5,516 bases of DNA from F23-D06 sp045600525 (GTDB taxonomy: Bacteria > Bacteroidota > Bacteroidia > Bacteroidales > WCHB1-69): assembly GCA_045600525.1 (NCBI GenBank), contig JAZRYC010000067.1:1-5516 (forward strand). The letters are read 5' to 3'. The translations under genes were made by a program, and so were the position numbers. The first letter of the stretch is position 1, and each line of letters opens with the position of its first letter. The notes beneath the pieces were generated by a model. The model was not told the DNA's origin. It worked only from the letters and a program-made list of their open reading frames with translations, and did not search any database. Shown in pieces: positions 5,312 through 5,516 of this stretch.

Positions 5312-5516
5312 CCGACAGCAAAATTAAGAAATTTTTTGTATGGCAGACGACTTCTGCAGATTTTTCAACGCAACAGTCAAAAAACACACTCTAGAACCGG
5401 CTGACGGCAAGCGTCACCGCAACAAGCCTAACGGCATGTCTGATGCTGAAATAATCACCATTCTGATAATGTTTCACTCTTGCGGACATAGATGCCTTAA
5501 GCATTTTTACAAAAAT
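5305..5516 (+). CDS. IS982-family transposase, N-terminal part, with a frame break near the start (partial)
   Basis: The ATG at 5305 opens MLSDSKIKKFF, typical of the start of Bacteroidetes IS982 transposases, but that frame stops at TAG 5392-5394. The -1 frame is open from 5328 to the window end (63 codons) and carries the family-like sequence EIFCMADDFC, then LEPADGKRHRNKPN, MSDAEIITILIMFHS and CLKHFY. This is the N-terminal region ahead of the DDE catalytic domain, which lies beyond the window. The break falls at AAATTTTTTG, so either one base was lost after SKI or a -1 slip at the six T restores the frame. IS982 elements normally use a single ORF, so an inactivating deletion inherited by both copies is the simpler reading. 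A restart at ATG 5340 is possible but has no visible ribosome site. Confidence 0.8.

Larger units (their letters stand above)
5205..5516 (+). mobile_element. 5' part of an IS982-family insertion sequence (copy 2, continues past the window)
   Basis: The first 193 bp match copy 1 at about 98%. Beyond 5397 the element continues into transposase coding sequence that is absent from copy 1. Its right end lies outside the window, so completeness and target duplication cannot be judged. It is in the same orientation as copy 1, making the two a direct repeat 2,811 bp apart. Its left end faces the start of the 462-aa FISUMP gene. Confidence 0.9.

Noticed and set aside
2394..5516. Composite transposon carrying the lipoprotein and FISUMP genes
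   Set aside because: Copy 1 is only a 5' fragment without a right end, and the two copies are not shown to move together; independent insertions or rearrangement explain the layout.

Overview
The window looks like a stretch of Bacteroidales (Bacteroidota) chromosome, probably gut or oral. The reasons are FISUMP (Fib_succ_major) secreted proteins with Ala-Gln-type signal-peptide ends, a Por_Secre_tail/FlgD-like 'NPF.G.T' beta-sandwich module, a short lipoprotein, AT-rich leaders without clear Shine-Dalgarno sites, Bacteroidetes-type -7 boxes (TAnnTTTG), and an IS982-family insertion sequence. Genus cannot be fixed from the sequence alone.

Layout, left to right. (1) 30-2387, minus: a 785-aa secreted multidomain protein with signal peptide, paralogue-specific N-terminal module, T9SS-tail-like module, extended Bacteroidetes-type P-domain, FN3-like repeat and C-terminal FISUMP domain. 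(2) 2394-2586: a truncated 5' end of an IS982-family element, pointing right and abutting the start of the 785-aa gene. (3) 2587-2783: no recognisable gene, only a perfect minus-strand -7 box and a doubtful 43-codon reading frame cut by the IS remnant. (4) 2784-2869: a strong minus-strand terminator joined directly to the 3' part of a tRNA-Gly(CCC), whose 5' part cannot be recognised. (5) 2870-3109: an unexplained long hairpin and a terminator. (6) 3110-3484, minus: a 124-aa lipoprotein with a long leader and a -7 box. (7) 3787-5175, minus: a 462-aa secreted FISUMP paralogue. (8) 5205-5516: a second, about 98% identical copy of the same IS 5' end, running off the window with its transposase reading frame still open.

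All three host genes lie on the minus strand and encode exported proteins, probably displayed at or released from the cell surface. The two FISUMP proteins share their N-terminal roughly 230 residues and C-terminal FISUMP domain. They differ by a P-domain plus FN3 insert of roughly 320 residues in the larger one. No enzyme active site is visible and FISUMP function is unknown.

The most notable feature is that both FISUMP paralogues have an IS982 5' end placed 6 and 29 bp upstream of their start codons, so their native promoters have been displaced. The IS end itself carries a long hairpin that buries the transposase start codon, and both copies share the same one-base frame break just inside the transposase gene. 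I see no complete novel defence or metabolic system here. The interest lies in the IS/gene junctions, the tRNA remnant and the unusual domain order of the secreted proteins.
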